A stretch of 41,568 nt of DNA, from the IMG/VR virus record IMGVR_UViG_3300037459_000159, positions 1 through 41,568 of that record. The stretch is one strand, 5' to 3'. Numbering within the stretch: the first letter of the stretch is position 1; the number at the start of each line of letters is the position of its first letter. Made by a program: the position numbers and the translations under genes. The notes beneath the pieces are model-generated. The model was not told where the DNA came from. It made no database searches and saw nothing but the letters and a program-made list of their open reading frames with translations. Source of the DNA: a virus. Positions 13,704-21,151 of the stretch are shown in pieces.

Positions 13704-14194
13704 ACCGGCCTGACGTCTCGACGGGCGACAACGGCGGGGGCCTGCTGTCGGTGTCCAATGATCAGGCCTTCCGTCTCCTGGACGGTCTTCTGGCGTGCTC
13801 TCCGGTCCATGTGGACAATGCCGACGTTGATGGGGAAGTCCGGTTCGCCGACGGGGACGCGGAAGTCCGGTTCGCCGGGGCGGCTGAGTTCATGCTGATG
13901 CGCCAGGATCGGTCCGAGTCTGGGGAGCTGGTGACGATTGCCTTCAAGCACGTCGAGACTCGGAACTATGTCCGAGTCGAGCTGGAATGGGGCGACGATG
14001 ACAACGGGAGTGTGGCGGCTGTCGCGGCTCTGGTCGTTCCAAGGACGGCCGAGCCGTTCCATCGGGGCGCGTTCGGTCCGAGTCCTGCCGATCTGGAGCG
14101 GGCAACGGCGGCGCTCAAGTCTCTCCGGCTTCCTTCGCTCCGACAGCAGGAGCACCTCGATGGGATGGCCGATCGCGGAGGTGCGACGTCATGA
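13700..14194 (+). CDS. Hypothetical protein with internal duplication
   Basis: A 164-residue protein starting at TTG (TTGA overlap). Residues about 46-60 contain a short tandem duplication, [15 protein letters not shown], mirrored in the DNA by a repeated 16-base word (GAAGTCCGGTTCGCCG). Acidic, alternating hydrophobic middle ([13 protein letters not shown]). No recognised domain. Confidence 0.7.
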   Translation: MNRPDVSTGDNGGGLLSVSNDQAFRLLDGLLACSPVHVDNADVDGEVRFADGDAEVRFAGAAEFMLMRQDRSESGELVTIAFKHVETRNYVRVELEWGDDDNGSVAAVAALVVPRTAEPFHRGAFGPSPADLERATAALKSLRLPSLRQQEHLDGMADRGGATS

Positions 14195-14505
14195 TGCTGC
14201 TGACCAAGGAGATCCGTCGCAAGCTGCCCGCTCTCAGGTCCACCGATGATGACGATGATCCACTCGTAGTGGTCAAGTTCTTCCATCCCTACTCGGATTG
14301 GACGTGGTACGCGACCGAGTTTGATCCCGAGGACGGGCTGTTCTTCGGCCTGGTCGACGGGTTCGAGGCCGAGCTCGGGTATTTCAGCTTGGCCGAGTTC
14401 GAGAGCATCAAGTTCCGGGGGCTTGGGATGGAGCGTGATCTCCACTGGTCTCCCAAGCCGCTCTCCGAGGTGCGCATGGCCGTAGAGGCGAGGCACCATG
14501 GATAG
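14191..14505 (+). CDS. DUF2958 family protein
   Basis: A 104-residue protein that reads as a complete DUF2958 member: [14 protein letters not shown] at the N-terminus, [30 protein letters not shown] in the centre (residues ~27-56) and [11 protein letters not shown]...ERDLHW.PKPLSEV at the C-terminus. The family is common on plasmids, integrative elements and phages beside antirestriction and single-strand-DNA genes; its biochemical role is unknown. ATG 14191 overlaps the previous stop. Confidence 0.88.
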   Translation: MMLLTKEIRRKLPALRSTDDDDDPLVVVKFFHPYSDWTWYATEFDPEDGLFFGLVDGFEAELGYFSLAEFESIKFRGLGMERDLHWSPKPLSEVRMAVEARHHG

Positions 14506-15154
14506 CGCGGCGCGGGCGTCCAGGATGGCGGCGTCGTTGGGTCTCACCGTCGATGCCCCAGTCGCCGAGAGCAATCGGGAACAGTGGCTCCAATCTGCGG
14601 CGGCGCTTCTGGGGCAGACTGAGTTCGCCGGGGTGGGCATCCAACTCCCTCCGGCGAGGATCTCGGTTGGGTTCCCTCACGGCGGCGGCAAGGGGTCGCG
14701 GTCGATCGGCCAGTGTTGGAACTCGAAGTGTGCCAGTGACGGGCTCTCTCAAATCTTCATCCATCCGCAGCTGATCGAAGGTGTCGACGTCATCGGCGTC
14801 CTGATTCACGAGCTGGTGCACGCCAGTGTCGGGACTGAAGCCGGGCACCGTGCGCCGTTTCGCAAGGTCGCGACGGCTATCGGGCTCGAAGGCAAGATGA
14901 CCGCGACGACGGTGGGGGCGGAGCTGGCGGAGCGTGTAAACAGCTCGCATCTGCCGTTCCTGGGTCCCTACCCTCATGCGGCTCTCCAAGTGTCGCAGCT
15001 GAGGAAGAAGCAAGTCGCTCGGATGATCAAGATGGAGTGTCTCGCGTGCGGCTATGTGGCGAGGGCGGCACGGAAGTGGATCGAGGAAGCGGGGGCGGTG
15101 TCCTGCCCTTGCAACGGGGAGCCGATGGAAGTCGAGGTGAAGGACGATGATTAG
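14498..15154 (+). CDS. SprT-like zinc metalloprotein
   Basis: A 218-residue SprT-like protein. The active-site helix [12 protein letters not shown] (about residues 105-116) carries HExxH, with a third ligand His in EAGHRAPF just after, as in SprT/Spartan folds. The C-terminus has a zinc ribbon (CLACGY ... CPC). An N-terminal ~45-residue helical extension precedes the fold. Phage SprT-like proteins are often called transcription elongation proteins but may act as DNA-protein-crosslink proteases; which applies is open. ATG 14498 overlaps the previous gene by eight bases. A GTGTAAAC copy lies in the gene at 14934. Confidence 0.85.
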   Translation: MDSAARASRMAASLGLTVDAPVAESNREQWLQSAAALLGQTEFAGVGIQLPPARISVGFPHGGGKGSRSIGQCWNSKCASDGLSQIFIHPQLIEGVDVIGVLIHELVHASVGTEAGHRAPFRKVATAIGLEGKMTATTVGAELAERVNSSHLPFLGPYPHAALQVSQLRKKQVARMIKMECLACGYVARAARKWIEEAGAVSCPCNGEPMEVEVKDDD

Positions 15155-15491
15155 CGCGTCGCTAGTGGCGAGGGTGCGGGCATATGCTGCGACCGACGCA
15201 GCTATGAGGGACGCCAACCCGAGCCCGCTCCCAGGGGAGTGGATTCATCATGGGCACAAGTCATCTTCAATCCTCCACTCCCTGCTGTCGGAGCTGGACG
15301 CCATCGAGGAGGGCGGGAGCATCGACTCCGGGCTCCGGCAGATTCTCGACGAGGACGCGGTGACGGGAGCGTGCCAGGACGTCGCGGACAAGTGCGAGCG
15401 GTTGCTCGGCGAGAAGTGCGAGGGCTGTCAGATGCCCCTGGACGATTGCGAGTGCCCACCGATGACGGTCGGAGAGCGGGGCGTCTGGTGA
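15147..15491 (+). CDS. Small protein with C-terminal Cys cluster
   Basis: A 114-residue protein from ATG 15147 (overlap of eight bases with SprT). Helical body and a C-terminal cluster CEGC...CEC that may bind zinc. Coupled to the next gene by GTGA. Family unknown. Confidence 0.7.
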   Translation: MISASLVARVRAYAATDAAMRDANPSPLPGEWIHHGHKSSSILHSLLSELDAIEEGGSIDSGLRQILDEDAVTGACQDVADKCERLLGEKCEGCQMPLDDCECPPMTVGERGVW

Positions 15492-15736
15492 ACCTGGCTC
15501 GTGAATCTGCTTTCACTCCCGGCGGCGGCAGTGGGGATCCCTCGCGGGTTGCTGACGCCGTCGGGACTTCAACTCTCGGTCATGTTTTTCCCCATGACGC
15601 CCCCGGTTCTTCCCCTCTTGCCCCAGCAAGATTGGCCCGGGGGTCTCTTACGCTCCGTGCCGTTCCTCGCATCGCCATCTCGGTGGTGGGGGGAGCGGCG
15701 CGGGGTCCTGCCCTGCTGGAAGTGGAGTTGATGTGA
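15488..15736 (+). CDS. Small hypothetical protein
   Basis: An 82-residue ORF from GTG 15488. This frame is chosen over the competing one (start 15501) because both its ends overlap neighbours in the operon's usual manner (GTGA at each end). Composition is Ala/Gly/Pro/Ser-rich with few charges, so it is a weaker prediction. Unknown function. Confidence 0.5.
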   Translation: MNLARESAFTPGGGSGDPSRVADAVGTSTLGHVFPHDAPGSSPLAPARLARGSLTLRAVPRIAISVVGGAARGPALLEVELM

Positions 15737-15963
15737 TCGTCTGGAAACTGTCGTGGGTGAACTGGAAAGGCGAGCACGTCTGCAACGAGTGGCTGCGGAC
15801 GGCTCGCGAGTCCAGAACGCGGGCCAACGAGCTGCTGGCCCAGAACGGCGGCAAGGTCGAGATCGAGAAGAAAGAGCTACGGATTCGGGGCGGCGGCATC
15901 CAGACCATCCTGGACTTCCTGAACAATGAAGCGGGCTACGCAGACGCAGGAGACATCGGATGA
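15733..15963 (+). CDS. Small hypothetical protein
   Basis: A 76-residue protein from GTG 15733 overlapping the previous TGA. Begins IVWKLSWVNWKGEHVC; mixed alpha-beta with a helical middle. No motif. Coupled to the next gene by an ATGA overlap. Confidence 0.7.
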   Translation: MIVWKLSWVNWKGEHVCNEWLRTARESRTRANELLAQNGGKVEIEKKELRIRGGGIQTILDFLNNEAGYADAGDIG

Positions 15964-16280
15964 ACCAGTGCGAGACTTGTTGCGCGGACGTAGCGCACGA
16001 CGGCGCGACGCAGTGCAACAACTGCTGGGAGGTAGACCGGCGACCGATTTCCCCTCGCTTGCTACTGAAGATGTTCCTGGAGTTCGCGAGTCCGGAAGAG
16101 GTCAGGAGCACCGACGACCTGAAGGATGACCAGTGCGAGGCCGTGCTACTGATGATCTCCCCAGCCGCGATCCACGCCATCTTGACGTTCGAGACACGCA
16201 ACAAGCTCAACGAGCTCATCGCCGTGATCCAAGCCGACGACGAAGAAGACGACACGGCGGACGATTGGAAGAAGAAGTGA
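15960..16280 (+). CDS. Zinc-ribbon protein with acidic tail
   Basis: A 106-residue protein from ATG 15960. CETCC and CNNC in the first 22 residues form a zinc ribbon; the rest is helical and ends in a strongly acidic tail (ADDEEDDTADDW). Its last 20 bases are partly duplicated beyond the next gene (see repeats at 16260 and 16513). Confidence 0.75.
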   Translation: MNQCETCCADVAHDGATQCNNCWEVDRRPISPRLLLKMFLEFASPEEVRSTDDLKDDQCEAVLLMISPAAIHAILTFETRNKLNELIAVIQADDEEDDTADDWKKK

Positions 16281-16287
16281 CACTACG
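16260..16287 (+). repeat. Direct repeat flanking the RHH gene (left copy)
   Basis: GACGATTG, then GAAGAA, then GAAGTGACACTACG. The right copy at 16513-16533 has GACGATTG followed at once by AAGTGACACTACG. The left copy contains the end of the upstream gene and lies in the leader of the RHH gene, so it could be an operator, a duplication scar, or both. Confidence 0.75.
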
Positions 16288-16304
16288 TAATGAGAGGACG
16301 CAGC

Positions 16305-16514
16305 ATGCCAAAGACCAGGCTGAACCTAACAATCACGCCTGCCGTTCGAGCACGCCTTGAGGATCTTCAAGAGGCCAGCGGGGCTGAATCCATGACGGAG
16401 GTCATCCGCCGCAGCCTGGCTCTCTACGAGCTCGCGTGGGATCTCGACAAGAAAGGCGGACACGTGATCTTCAAGCATGCAGACGGCAGCGAGGAGCGAC
16501 TGGCGCTTCTTTGA
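16305..16514 (+). CDS. Ribbon-helix-helix DNA-binding protein
   Basis: A 69-residue Arc/CopG-type regulator: RLNLTITPAVRARLEDL gives the beta strand and first helix, and AESMTEVIRRSLALYELAW the second helix (residues ~25-44). The C-terminal strand ends in HADGSEERL. ATG 16305 is chosen over 16290 because AGAGG lies eight bases upstream. The gene is framed by imperfect 21-28 bp direct repeats, the left one inside its own leader, suggesting autoregulation or module insertion. Unlike most neighbours it does not overlap adjacent genes. Confidence 0.88.
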   Translation: MPKTRLNLTITPAVRARLEDLQEASGAESMTEVIRRSLALYELAWDLDKKGGHVIFKHADGSEERLALL

Positions 16515-16533
16515 CGATTGAAGTGACACTACG
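16513..16533 (+). repeat. Direct repeat flanking the RHH gene (right copy)
   Basis: GACGATTGAAGTGACACTACG overlaps the stop of the RHH gene and matches the left copy at 16260-16287 apart from a 7-base gap. Confidence 0.75.
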
Positions 16534-16712
16534 GACCTTCGCTCGTCGCGCTGGTCCTGGCCCCGGGAGTCAAGCGATTGGCGTTGCAGCTCCCGGGGTC
16601 GTTTACACAGTACGCGGAATTACAACGGGCGGCGAGGGACAATGTTCGAAGCCGAGTGGCCGGTAGTCCTCATCAGTTCGCGTCCACCCCCGTTCTTTCT
16701 ACGGAGCTGCCA
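16534..16712 (+). other. Short non-coding gap with dyad and octamer
   Basis: Between the RHH gene and 16713. It holds the perfect 9-bp inverted repeat CCCCGGGAG/CTCCCGGGG (16561-16569 and 16590-16598, 20-base loop) and a GTTTACAC octamer (16601-16608) just after it. No U-run follows the hairpin and no clear promoter is seen. It may be a regulatory site for one of the three nearby DNA-binding proteins. Confidence 0.5.
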
Positions 16713-16874
16713 ATGAGTGTCAACTGGGCGACAGAGCCGAAGCAGTGCAAGGGCTGCGGCAACGAGTTCCTGGACTACTTCGGCTCGCGTGGATTCTGTG
16801 ACACTTGCATCATCGAGGTCGAGGAGGAGGAACGGGAGCGGCGGCACGAGGAAATCGAAGAGGACTACCGATGA
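16713..16874 (+). CDS. Tiny zinc-ribbon protein
   Basis: A 53-residue protein with GGAG before ATG 16713. CKGC and CDTC form a four-Cys ribbon, followed by a highly charged helix (EVEEEERERRHEEIEED). Coupled to the XRE gene that follows by an ATGA overlap. Function unknown. Confidence 0.75.
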   Translation: MSVNWATEPKQCKGCGNEFLDYFGSRGFCDTCIIEVEEEERERRHEEIEEDYR

Positions 16875-17113
16875 ACTTCGCCGAGTACACATGGCGGGCG
16901 CTGAACCCGTATCGCAAGGCCCGCCTCGAGAAGCCGATGAGTCGCGATGAGCTCGCCAGGGCTACGGGGTTCTCCAAGCAATGCATCTACCTCAATGAGA
17001 CTCGACAACCGAGTGAGCGACCGAGTACAGTCCTGGCCATCTGCAACGCCCTGGGGCTCGACCCTCTTCTCACCGGCCCCGCGCTCCAAGTGTGGTGGGA
17101 GCTGAAACCATGA
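16871..17113 (+). CDS. XRE-type helix-turn-helix regulator
   Basis: An 80-residue protein with a Cro/C1-type HTH: MSRDELARATGFSKQCIYLNE (about residues 23-43) matches helices 2-3, followed by RPSTVLAICNALGLDP, the typical fourth and fifth helices. No extra oligomerisation domain. It probably regulates phage operons; the target is unknown, candidates being the dyads at 16561 and 13410. Confidence 0.8.
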   Translation: MNFAEYTWRALNPYRKARLEKPMSRDELARATGFSKQCIYLNETRQPSERPSTVLAICNALGLDPLLTGPALQVWWELKP

Positions 17114-17325
17114 TCCAATTCCAATGCGAAGATTGTAGCGCGTTGGTCTCTATCGATTTCGTAGCTGGGCATGTGGTGAGGTCTCCCGATGTCGAGTGCG
17201 ATCGTTGCAAATCAAGGGCCTCTGGTTTCTTGGACATGATCTCGATCCGCCGAGACGAGTCACTAAGCGGACTTGAATTCCTGCTGGCCCTGACCCGTAA
17301 GTGCCGGGAGGTATCAGAGCTATGA
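17110..17325 (+). CDS. Zinc-ribbon protein
   Basis: A 71-residue protein from ATG 17110 (ATGA overlap). CEDC near residue 6 and CDRC near residue 30 form a ribbon with the beta hairpin ALVSIDFVAGHVV between. C-terminal helix with one more Cys. Unknown function. Confidence 0.75.
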   Translation: MIQFQCEDCSALVSIDFVAGHVVRSPDVECDRCKSRASGFLDMISIRRDESLSGLEFLLALTRKCREVSEL

Positions 17326-17729
17326 GCGTGAACACCGATTTTGACCAATGCTGCCGATGCGGTCGGGCATCCACCCGAGGGCTCCATCGCGGGATGACGA
17401 TCACGCTCGGTGTCCTTGAGTACAAGAACAAGAGCACGGAAAGCCGCCGTCTCTGTTTGGATTGCCAGGATGACGTGCTCAAGTGGATAGACCGCACTTC
17501 CAACGACAGTGGGTCTGATCTCATCAAACTGCTCAAGGAGGAGTGCGATCCCGCCGGCTACGTGAAGCACATCCAGAAGCAAGGCCGGCGAATCATGAGC
17601 GGCGAGATTCGCTACGACCGAGGCGACAAGGGCCAGCTCTGCATGGAGTGCGGCAAGCCGATGGGACAAGCAAGCGAAACAGAGACGCGGTGTAAACGCT
17701 GTCTCGAGAAGCCCCCGAAGGAGGATTGA
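17322..17729 (+). CDS. Double zinc-ribbon protein
   Basis: A 135-residue protein from ATG 17322. An N-terminal ribbon (CCRC ... CLDC, residues ~11-47) and a C-terminal ribbon (CMEC ... CKRC, ~107-128) flank a helical middle. The two-module layout suggests bridging nucleic acid or protein partners. A GTGTAAAC copy lies at 17690. Coupled to the next gene by TGATG. Confidence 0.75.
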   Translation: MSVNTDFDQCCRCGRASTRGLHRGMTITLGVLEYKNKSTESRRLCLDCQDDVLKWIDRTSNDSGSDLIKLLKEECDPAGYVKHIQKQGRRIMSGEIRYDRGDKGQLCMECGKPMGQASETETRCKRCLEKPPKED

Positions 17730-18157
17730 TGGGTACGAAGCGACCGAAGAAGTGCGCGAGCCACGAAGTATGCGAGCGTCGGTTCCTGATCGAGACTCGC
17801 GACGACGTTATGAAGGAGCGCGACGAGGCGGTGGAGAAGTTCGACTTGCTCAACACTCCTGATCTTGCGGCGCCCGAGCACGGCGTCGATGTCGGGATCT
17901 CTGTGGACCGCAAAAAGCTCTGGGTCAACCGCGATGGGGTTTGTGTTCTGCGTATCCAGGACATACCCGTGCTCGAAGTGGAGAGCGACGCAGTGAAGGA
18001 GCAAGAGCGTCTCAGGGCGAAGCTGAAGCAGCAGTCGGGTTACATCGACGACGCGAACAATCGCCTCTGCGCGGCTATGGGCGATAGCGAGACTACGGGG
18101 ACGCTGTTCGACACGGTCGGTAGGGCTTGCAAGTTTGGAATCCGAGAGTCGGATTGA
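17729..18157 (+). CDS. Hypothetical coiled-coil protein
   Basis: A 142-residue protein from ATG 17729, with GGAGG four bases upstream; a TTG three bases earlier is less likely. It has helical segments (ETRDDVMKERDEAVEKF, VKEQERLRAKLKQQ) around a beta-rich centre (GVDVGISVDRKKLWVN). Not recognised. Confidence 0.7.
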   Translation: MGTKRPKKCASHEVCERRFLIETRDDVMKERDEAVEKFDLLNTPDLAAPEHGVDVGISVDRKKLWVNRDGVCVLRIQDIPVLEVESDAVKEQERLRAKLKQQSGYIDDANNRLCAAMGDSETTGTLFDTVGRACKFGIRESD

Positions 18158-18444
18158 CGACGACTCTCTCCCTAGCTCTAGAGAAGTGGCGGCGAACGTG
18201 CCCCATGCGGCTACGGCGCGGTAAGCGGTCCCAGCAGACGCTACGGCGCGAAGCCGGGGTGGCGCTCTCTACCGTGAGTGACTGCGAGCGTGGCGCCTCA
18301 ATGCCTACCCTGACCTCACTTGAGGCTCTAGCTCATTGCTTGGAGACAACGCCGCTCGTCCTGGCCGATGAGCTCGGCGTGTGGATGGACTCAAGACCTA
18401 CAACCGAAACGGCGCAAGCCTTTCTAGAAGCGGAGATGTTCTGA
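18154..18444 (+). CDS. XRE-type helix-turn-helix regulator
   Basis: A 96-residue protein starting at TTG (TTGA overlap). The HTH spans about residues 24-75: SQQTLRREAGVALSTVSDCERG then MPTLTSLEALAHCLETTPLVLADE, a canonical XRE repressor pattern. Second XRE protein of the operon; no catalytic or dimerisation domain. The Arg-rich start (RRTCPMRLRRGKR) may aid DNA contact. Confidence 0.8.
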   Translation: MTTTLSLALEKWRRTCPMRLRRGKRSQQTLRREAGVALSTVSDCERGASMPTLTSLEALAHCLETTPLVLADELGVWMDSRPTTETAQAFLEAEMF

Positions 18445-18896
18445 TGGCCGAAGTACCTGTCGATAAAGTTCTCGCCCCCGACATCGGGGTTTGGCGATGC
18501 AAGAAGTGTGGAGATACATCGCCCACCGATGTTCTCGCTCCTCGCTTCGTTCCCGCTGGTGGTGGCCGTGGAATTCACCACGTCTGCCCTGGCACGAGCG
18601 AAGCCCAGGGCTGCGAAATCTTCGTGTCCGGGTTCGAGTTGCTCCATGAGGTGCTCAGGGGGCTTCGTCAACAGGTTGACGTGATTCTGGAGCTGATCCA
18701 TGGAGTTGAAGAAGAATGCCGATCACTGAAAAGCAGCGCAAAGAAAGACTCGCCCGCGCCGGCGGGAGCAGCGAGTCCCCCGCACTCTGCGGAGCCAGCA
18801 AGTGGCAGCAACCCTACGACATCTGGGCGCTCCGAAACCTCGACCTCAAAGTCACCCCGGAGGAAGAAGAAGCGAACCGCAACGCGAAAGCGATAG
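18444..18896 (+). CDS. Zinc-binding protein with tail overlapping the exonuclease gene
   Basis: An ORF of 150 codons from ATG 18444 (TGATG overlap). Residues 1-90 look coding: CKKCGD (about 16-21) and HHVCPGT...GC give a zinc site, then helices. From about 18716 it overlaps the YqaJ gene for 181 bases in another frame, and this tail is low-complexity (SPAPAGAASPP, then SPRRKKKRTATRKR), as expected of overprinting after loss of a stop. The N-terminal part is well supported, the tail doubtful. Confidence 0.6.
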   Translation: MAEVPVDKVLAPDIGVWRCKKCGDTSPTDVLAPRFVPAGGGRGIHHVCPGTSEAQGCEIFVSGFELLHEVLRGLRQQVDVILELIHGVEEECRSLKSSAKKDSPAPAGAASPPHSAEPASGSNPTTSGRSETSTSKSPRRKKKRTATRKR

Positions 18897-19663
18897 GCAA
18901 CTATCAGGAGGACGGCCTTCTAAGCTGGGGCGCTGACGAACTCGGGATTACCATCGTTCGCAACCAGTACGTGATTGGCGCTAACGACGTCATGGCGGCG
19001 CACCTCGACGCCCTGGTCGTCGTGCCCGGTCGCCAGATCATGGACCCGTCACACAAGGCTGTGATGGAGGCGAAGTGCCGAGGGATGCGCGACGATTGGG
19101 GAGCGCCTTACACTGCCGACGTGCCCCAGGACGTGAACTTCCAAGTGCAGCATCAGATGTATTGCAAGGGAGCCGACCTCGCCTACGTGATCGCCCTGCT
19201 CCCGTGTTTCAAGCACATGGAGATGATCCTCTACATCGTTCCCAGGGACGAGGAGCTCATCCAAATGATTTGCGCCGAGTGGGAATGGTTCTGGCCGAAT
19301 CACATCGTAGCGAACGTGCCGCCAGAGTGGGGGCACATGAGCGAGGAGATGCTAGGCCGTGTAAACTTTACGCCCGGCAAGATTATTCCCGTGGCTATCG
19401 ACCTCACCGACAACTGGCTTGATCTTCGCCAGCAACGACTCGACATCTCGAAGGAGGAGAAGAAAGCGAAGCTACACATCGAGACGCTCATCGTCGAGGC
19501 CGATGGCGGCTCCGTCGAGGGCGCAAACTACGAGCTGACCTACACGCCGACGACTCGAAAGAGCCACGGCAAAGACCCCGACAAGTACAAGGACCATTGC
19601 AAGGAATGCGGGCTCGGAGTCCGCGAATCGACTACCCGAACGCTGCGAAAACGAAAGGTGTGA
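18716..19663 (+). CDS. YqaJ-type viral exonuclease
   Basis: A 315-residue PD-(D/E)XK exonuclease of the lambda Exo/YqaJ class, which resects double-stranded ends for strand annealing. The N-terminus (RLARAGGSSESPALCGASKWQQPYDIW) carries the conserved start of the family; nuclease residues are likely Asp in HLDALVV (about 104) and Glu-x-Lys in VMEAKCRG (about 118-125), followed by a Gln-rich helix (VNFQVQHQMYC). The C-terminal third adds helices and a CxxC. It is followed directly by its probable annealing partner. ATG 18716 lies inside the upstream ORF. Confidence 0.88.
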   Translation: MPITEKQRKERLARAGGSSESPALCGASKWQQPYDIWALRNLDLKVTPEEEEANRNAKAIGNYQEDGLLSWGADELGITIVRNQYVIGANDVMAAHLDALVVVPGRQIMDPSHKAVMEAKCRGMRDDWGAPYTADVPQDVNFQVQHQMYCKGADLAYVIALLPCFKHMEMILYIVPRDEELIQMICAEWEWFWPNHIVANVPPEWGHMSEEMLGRVNFTPGKIIPVAIDLTDNWLDLRQQRLDISKEEKKAKLHIETLIVEADGGSVEGANYELTYTPTTRKSHGKDPDKYKDHCKECGLGVRESTTRTLRKRKV

Positions 19664-19665
19664 CC

Positions 19666-20739
19666 GTGAACCAAGAGACCATCACCGAGAGCCAGCTCAT
19701 GGCCCCGGAGACAAGCAAAGCGCCGACTGGCTTTGAAGTCGCGCTCATCGATAGGTGCGTGGTTACGGCGCGAGAGTATCCCCGAGACCTCGAGAAGATC
19801 GTCGCCGACGTCATGCTCTCCGCGACAATGGACATCGACATCGCCGGGGAGTGCTTCTACAGCTTGGAGCGCAAGGGTGCCGATGGAGTGAACGTGATCG
19901 AAGGCCCATCGGTGCGCCTCGCTGAGTTGTTCGTCCAGCAGTGGGGAAACCTCCGCGCCGACACGATCATTGACGACCCAGGACCACGCGACATCTCCGC
20001 TCATTGCGTCGTGTGGGACATGGAGAAGAACACGATGATGAAGGTGACGGCGAAGCGCGGCATCATGGGGAGAAAGGGTCGCTACGGAGACGACATGATC
20101 CGTGTGACGGGGCAGGCTGCGGCGTCGGTCGCGTACCGCAACGCGGTGTGGAAGGTCATCCCGATGGCCTTCGTTCGCAAGGTCATGGGCGCTTGCAAGG
20201 GCAAGATTAGGGGCGACAACGAGGACTCCAAGACGCCAGCGAAAGAGACCATCGCGCAGCGGCGCACCAAGGCCGTGAAGTTCTGGAACTCCCTCGGCAT
20301 CTCCAACAGTCAGATTTTCGCCAAGTTCGGAATCGACAAGCTCTCGAAGCTGACCGGCGACCACCTCGTGAGGCTGGCGGGCGGCTGGAACGCGATCCGC
20401 GAGGGGCAGACCAACCTCGATGGGATCTTCCCCGAGATCCAAGGCGACGACGACCAGGAGCAGGAGAAGGACGACCCGAAGGCGGCTCTGAAAGCGAAGC
20501 AGGATGAGCGTGCGAAACTGCAAAACGTACAAGAAAACTCGCCCCAAGATGACACTCGGGGAAGCGGAAAGGGAGTTACTGAGGGCGGCGACACTGGAGA
20601 TTCAGCGCCTCAAGAGGGAGCTGCGGACGGCGAAGGAGGAGCTGGCGCTTCTCAGGACGACACTTCCCCGCGCAGCCCTGGCGAGGCAGCGGGAGGTTCT
20701 CTACCGCTCGGCGGCGACGGCGACTCCCCGACTAGTTGA
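19666..20739 (+). CDS. Probable single-strand annealing recombinase partner of YqaJ
   Basis: A 357-residue protein immediately after the exonuclease. Residues ~20-190 match a widespread phage family with the pattern CFYSLERKG...IEGPSVRLAELFVQQWGN...DMIRVTGQAAASVAYRNAVWKVIP, often found beside YqaJ-type nucleases and presumed to anneal single strands like RecT/Erf. The annealing role is inferred from context. GTG 19666 is preferred (AAAGG upstream); GTG 19660 is an alternative. The last ~90 residues are low-complexity Gly/Asp/Ser and overlap the next gene by 236 bases. Confidence 0.7.
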   Translation: MNQETITESQLMAPETSKAPTGFEVALIDRCVVTAREYPRDLEKIVADVMLSATMDIDIAGECFYSLERKGADGVNVIEGPSVRLAELFVQQWGNLRADTIIDDPGPRDISAHCVVWDMEKNTMMKVTAKRGIMGRKGRYGDDMIRVTGQAAASVAYRNAVWKVIPMAFVRKVMGACKGKIRGDNEDSKTPAKETIAQRRTKAVKFWNSLGISNSQIFAKFGIDKLSKLTGDHLVRLAGGWNAIREGQTNLDGIFPEIQGDDDQEQEKDDPKAALKAKQDERAKLQNVQENSPQDDTRGSGKGVTEGGDTGDSAPQEGAADGEGGAGASQDDTSPRSPGEAAGGSLPLGGDGDSPTS

Positions 20740-20824
20740 GCTCCACGACCTCATCGGCGATGCCCGACGATTCGCCAATGAGGAGCTCGCCCGCGTCCGG
20801 AAAAGTATCGCCGCGCTACCCTAG
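20504..20824 (+). CDS. Coiled-coil protein overlapping the recombinase tail
   Basis: A 106-residue protein, basic then strongly helical: LRAATLEIQRLKRELRTAKEEL (kept short here; about residues 24-46) and ELHDLIGDARRFANEELARV. It begins inside the recombinase gene in another frame; an internal ATG at 20549 is an alternative start. Its regular heptads suggest it is real and that the recombinase C-terminus in the overlap is the less constrained frame. Function unknown. Confidence 0.6.
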   Translation: MSVRNCKTYKKTRPKMTLGEAERELLRAATLEIQRLKRELRTAKEELALLRTTLPRAALARQREVLYRSAATATPRLVELHDLIGDARRFANEELARVRKSIAALP

Positions 20825-20841
20825 GAAGGACCGACCTTGTG

Positions 20842-21033
20842 ATGAGTGATCTTGTGACGAGCGACGTACAGCTGAGACAAGCAGTGGACCATCTGAACGA
20901 GACCGTGGATGAACACCGGATCGTGGTGCTCCGAGGGTTCAACGACGTGATGGAAGCGCTGGGCCTGATCGCGGCCTCGATCGACCGACTTGCGGCTTTG
21001 AAAGGCTCAGAGCCGCTTGACGCGGAGGCGTGA
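20842..21033 (+). CDS. Small helical hypothetical protein
   Basis: A 63-residue protein with AGGAAGGA upstream; the start is ATG 20842 or the GTG just before. It looks wholly helical (QLRQAVDHLNETVDEH, MEALGLIAASIDRLAAL), likely a small coiled-coil. Last full gene before the terminator at 21090. Unknown. Confidence 0.65.
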   Translation: MSDLVTSDVQLRQAVDHLNETVDEHRIVVLRGFNDVMEALGLIAASIDRLAALKGSEPLDAEA

Positions 21034-21050
21034 TCTGCTCTAGTGAGGCA

Positions 21051-21107
21051 CATGGAATTCACCGACTCCCAACCCAAAGCCACGGAAGACCTCGGCGAGC
21101 CCTCCTA
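21051..21107 (+). CDS. Possible 18-codon peptide before the terminator
   Basis: ATG 21051 begins MEFTDSQPKATEDLGEPS and stops at 21107 within the terminator hairpin, so translation could affect whether the hairpin forms. The ribosome site is poor and the ORF may be chance. Confidence 0.2.
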
Positions 21108-21140
21108 ACGGTGGATTCCATCTCGCCGGGGTCGCTTTTT
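21090..21140 (+). terminator. Intrinsic terminator of the second rightward operon
   Basis: CCTCGGCGAG (21090-21099) pairs with CTCGCCGGGG (21122-21131) over ten pairs (one G-U) around a 22-base loop, followed after four bases by TTTTT (21136-21140). It separates the 13467-21033 operon from the replication initiator. The long loop may make it leaky. Confidence 0.65.
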
Positions 21141-21151
21141 CGGAGGCCCTG

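Noticed and set aside
16871-18444. Lysogeny module (CI-like repressor with integrase)
   Set aside because: The XRE proteins lack a CI-type protease or dimer domain, point with the early operon, and no integrase or att site is seen.
19540-20547. 335-codon minus-strand ORF opposite the recombinase
   Set aside because: Shadow frame rich in Leu, Val, Arg and His without motifs; the plus strand carries a recognised family.
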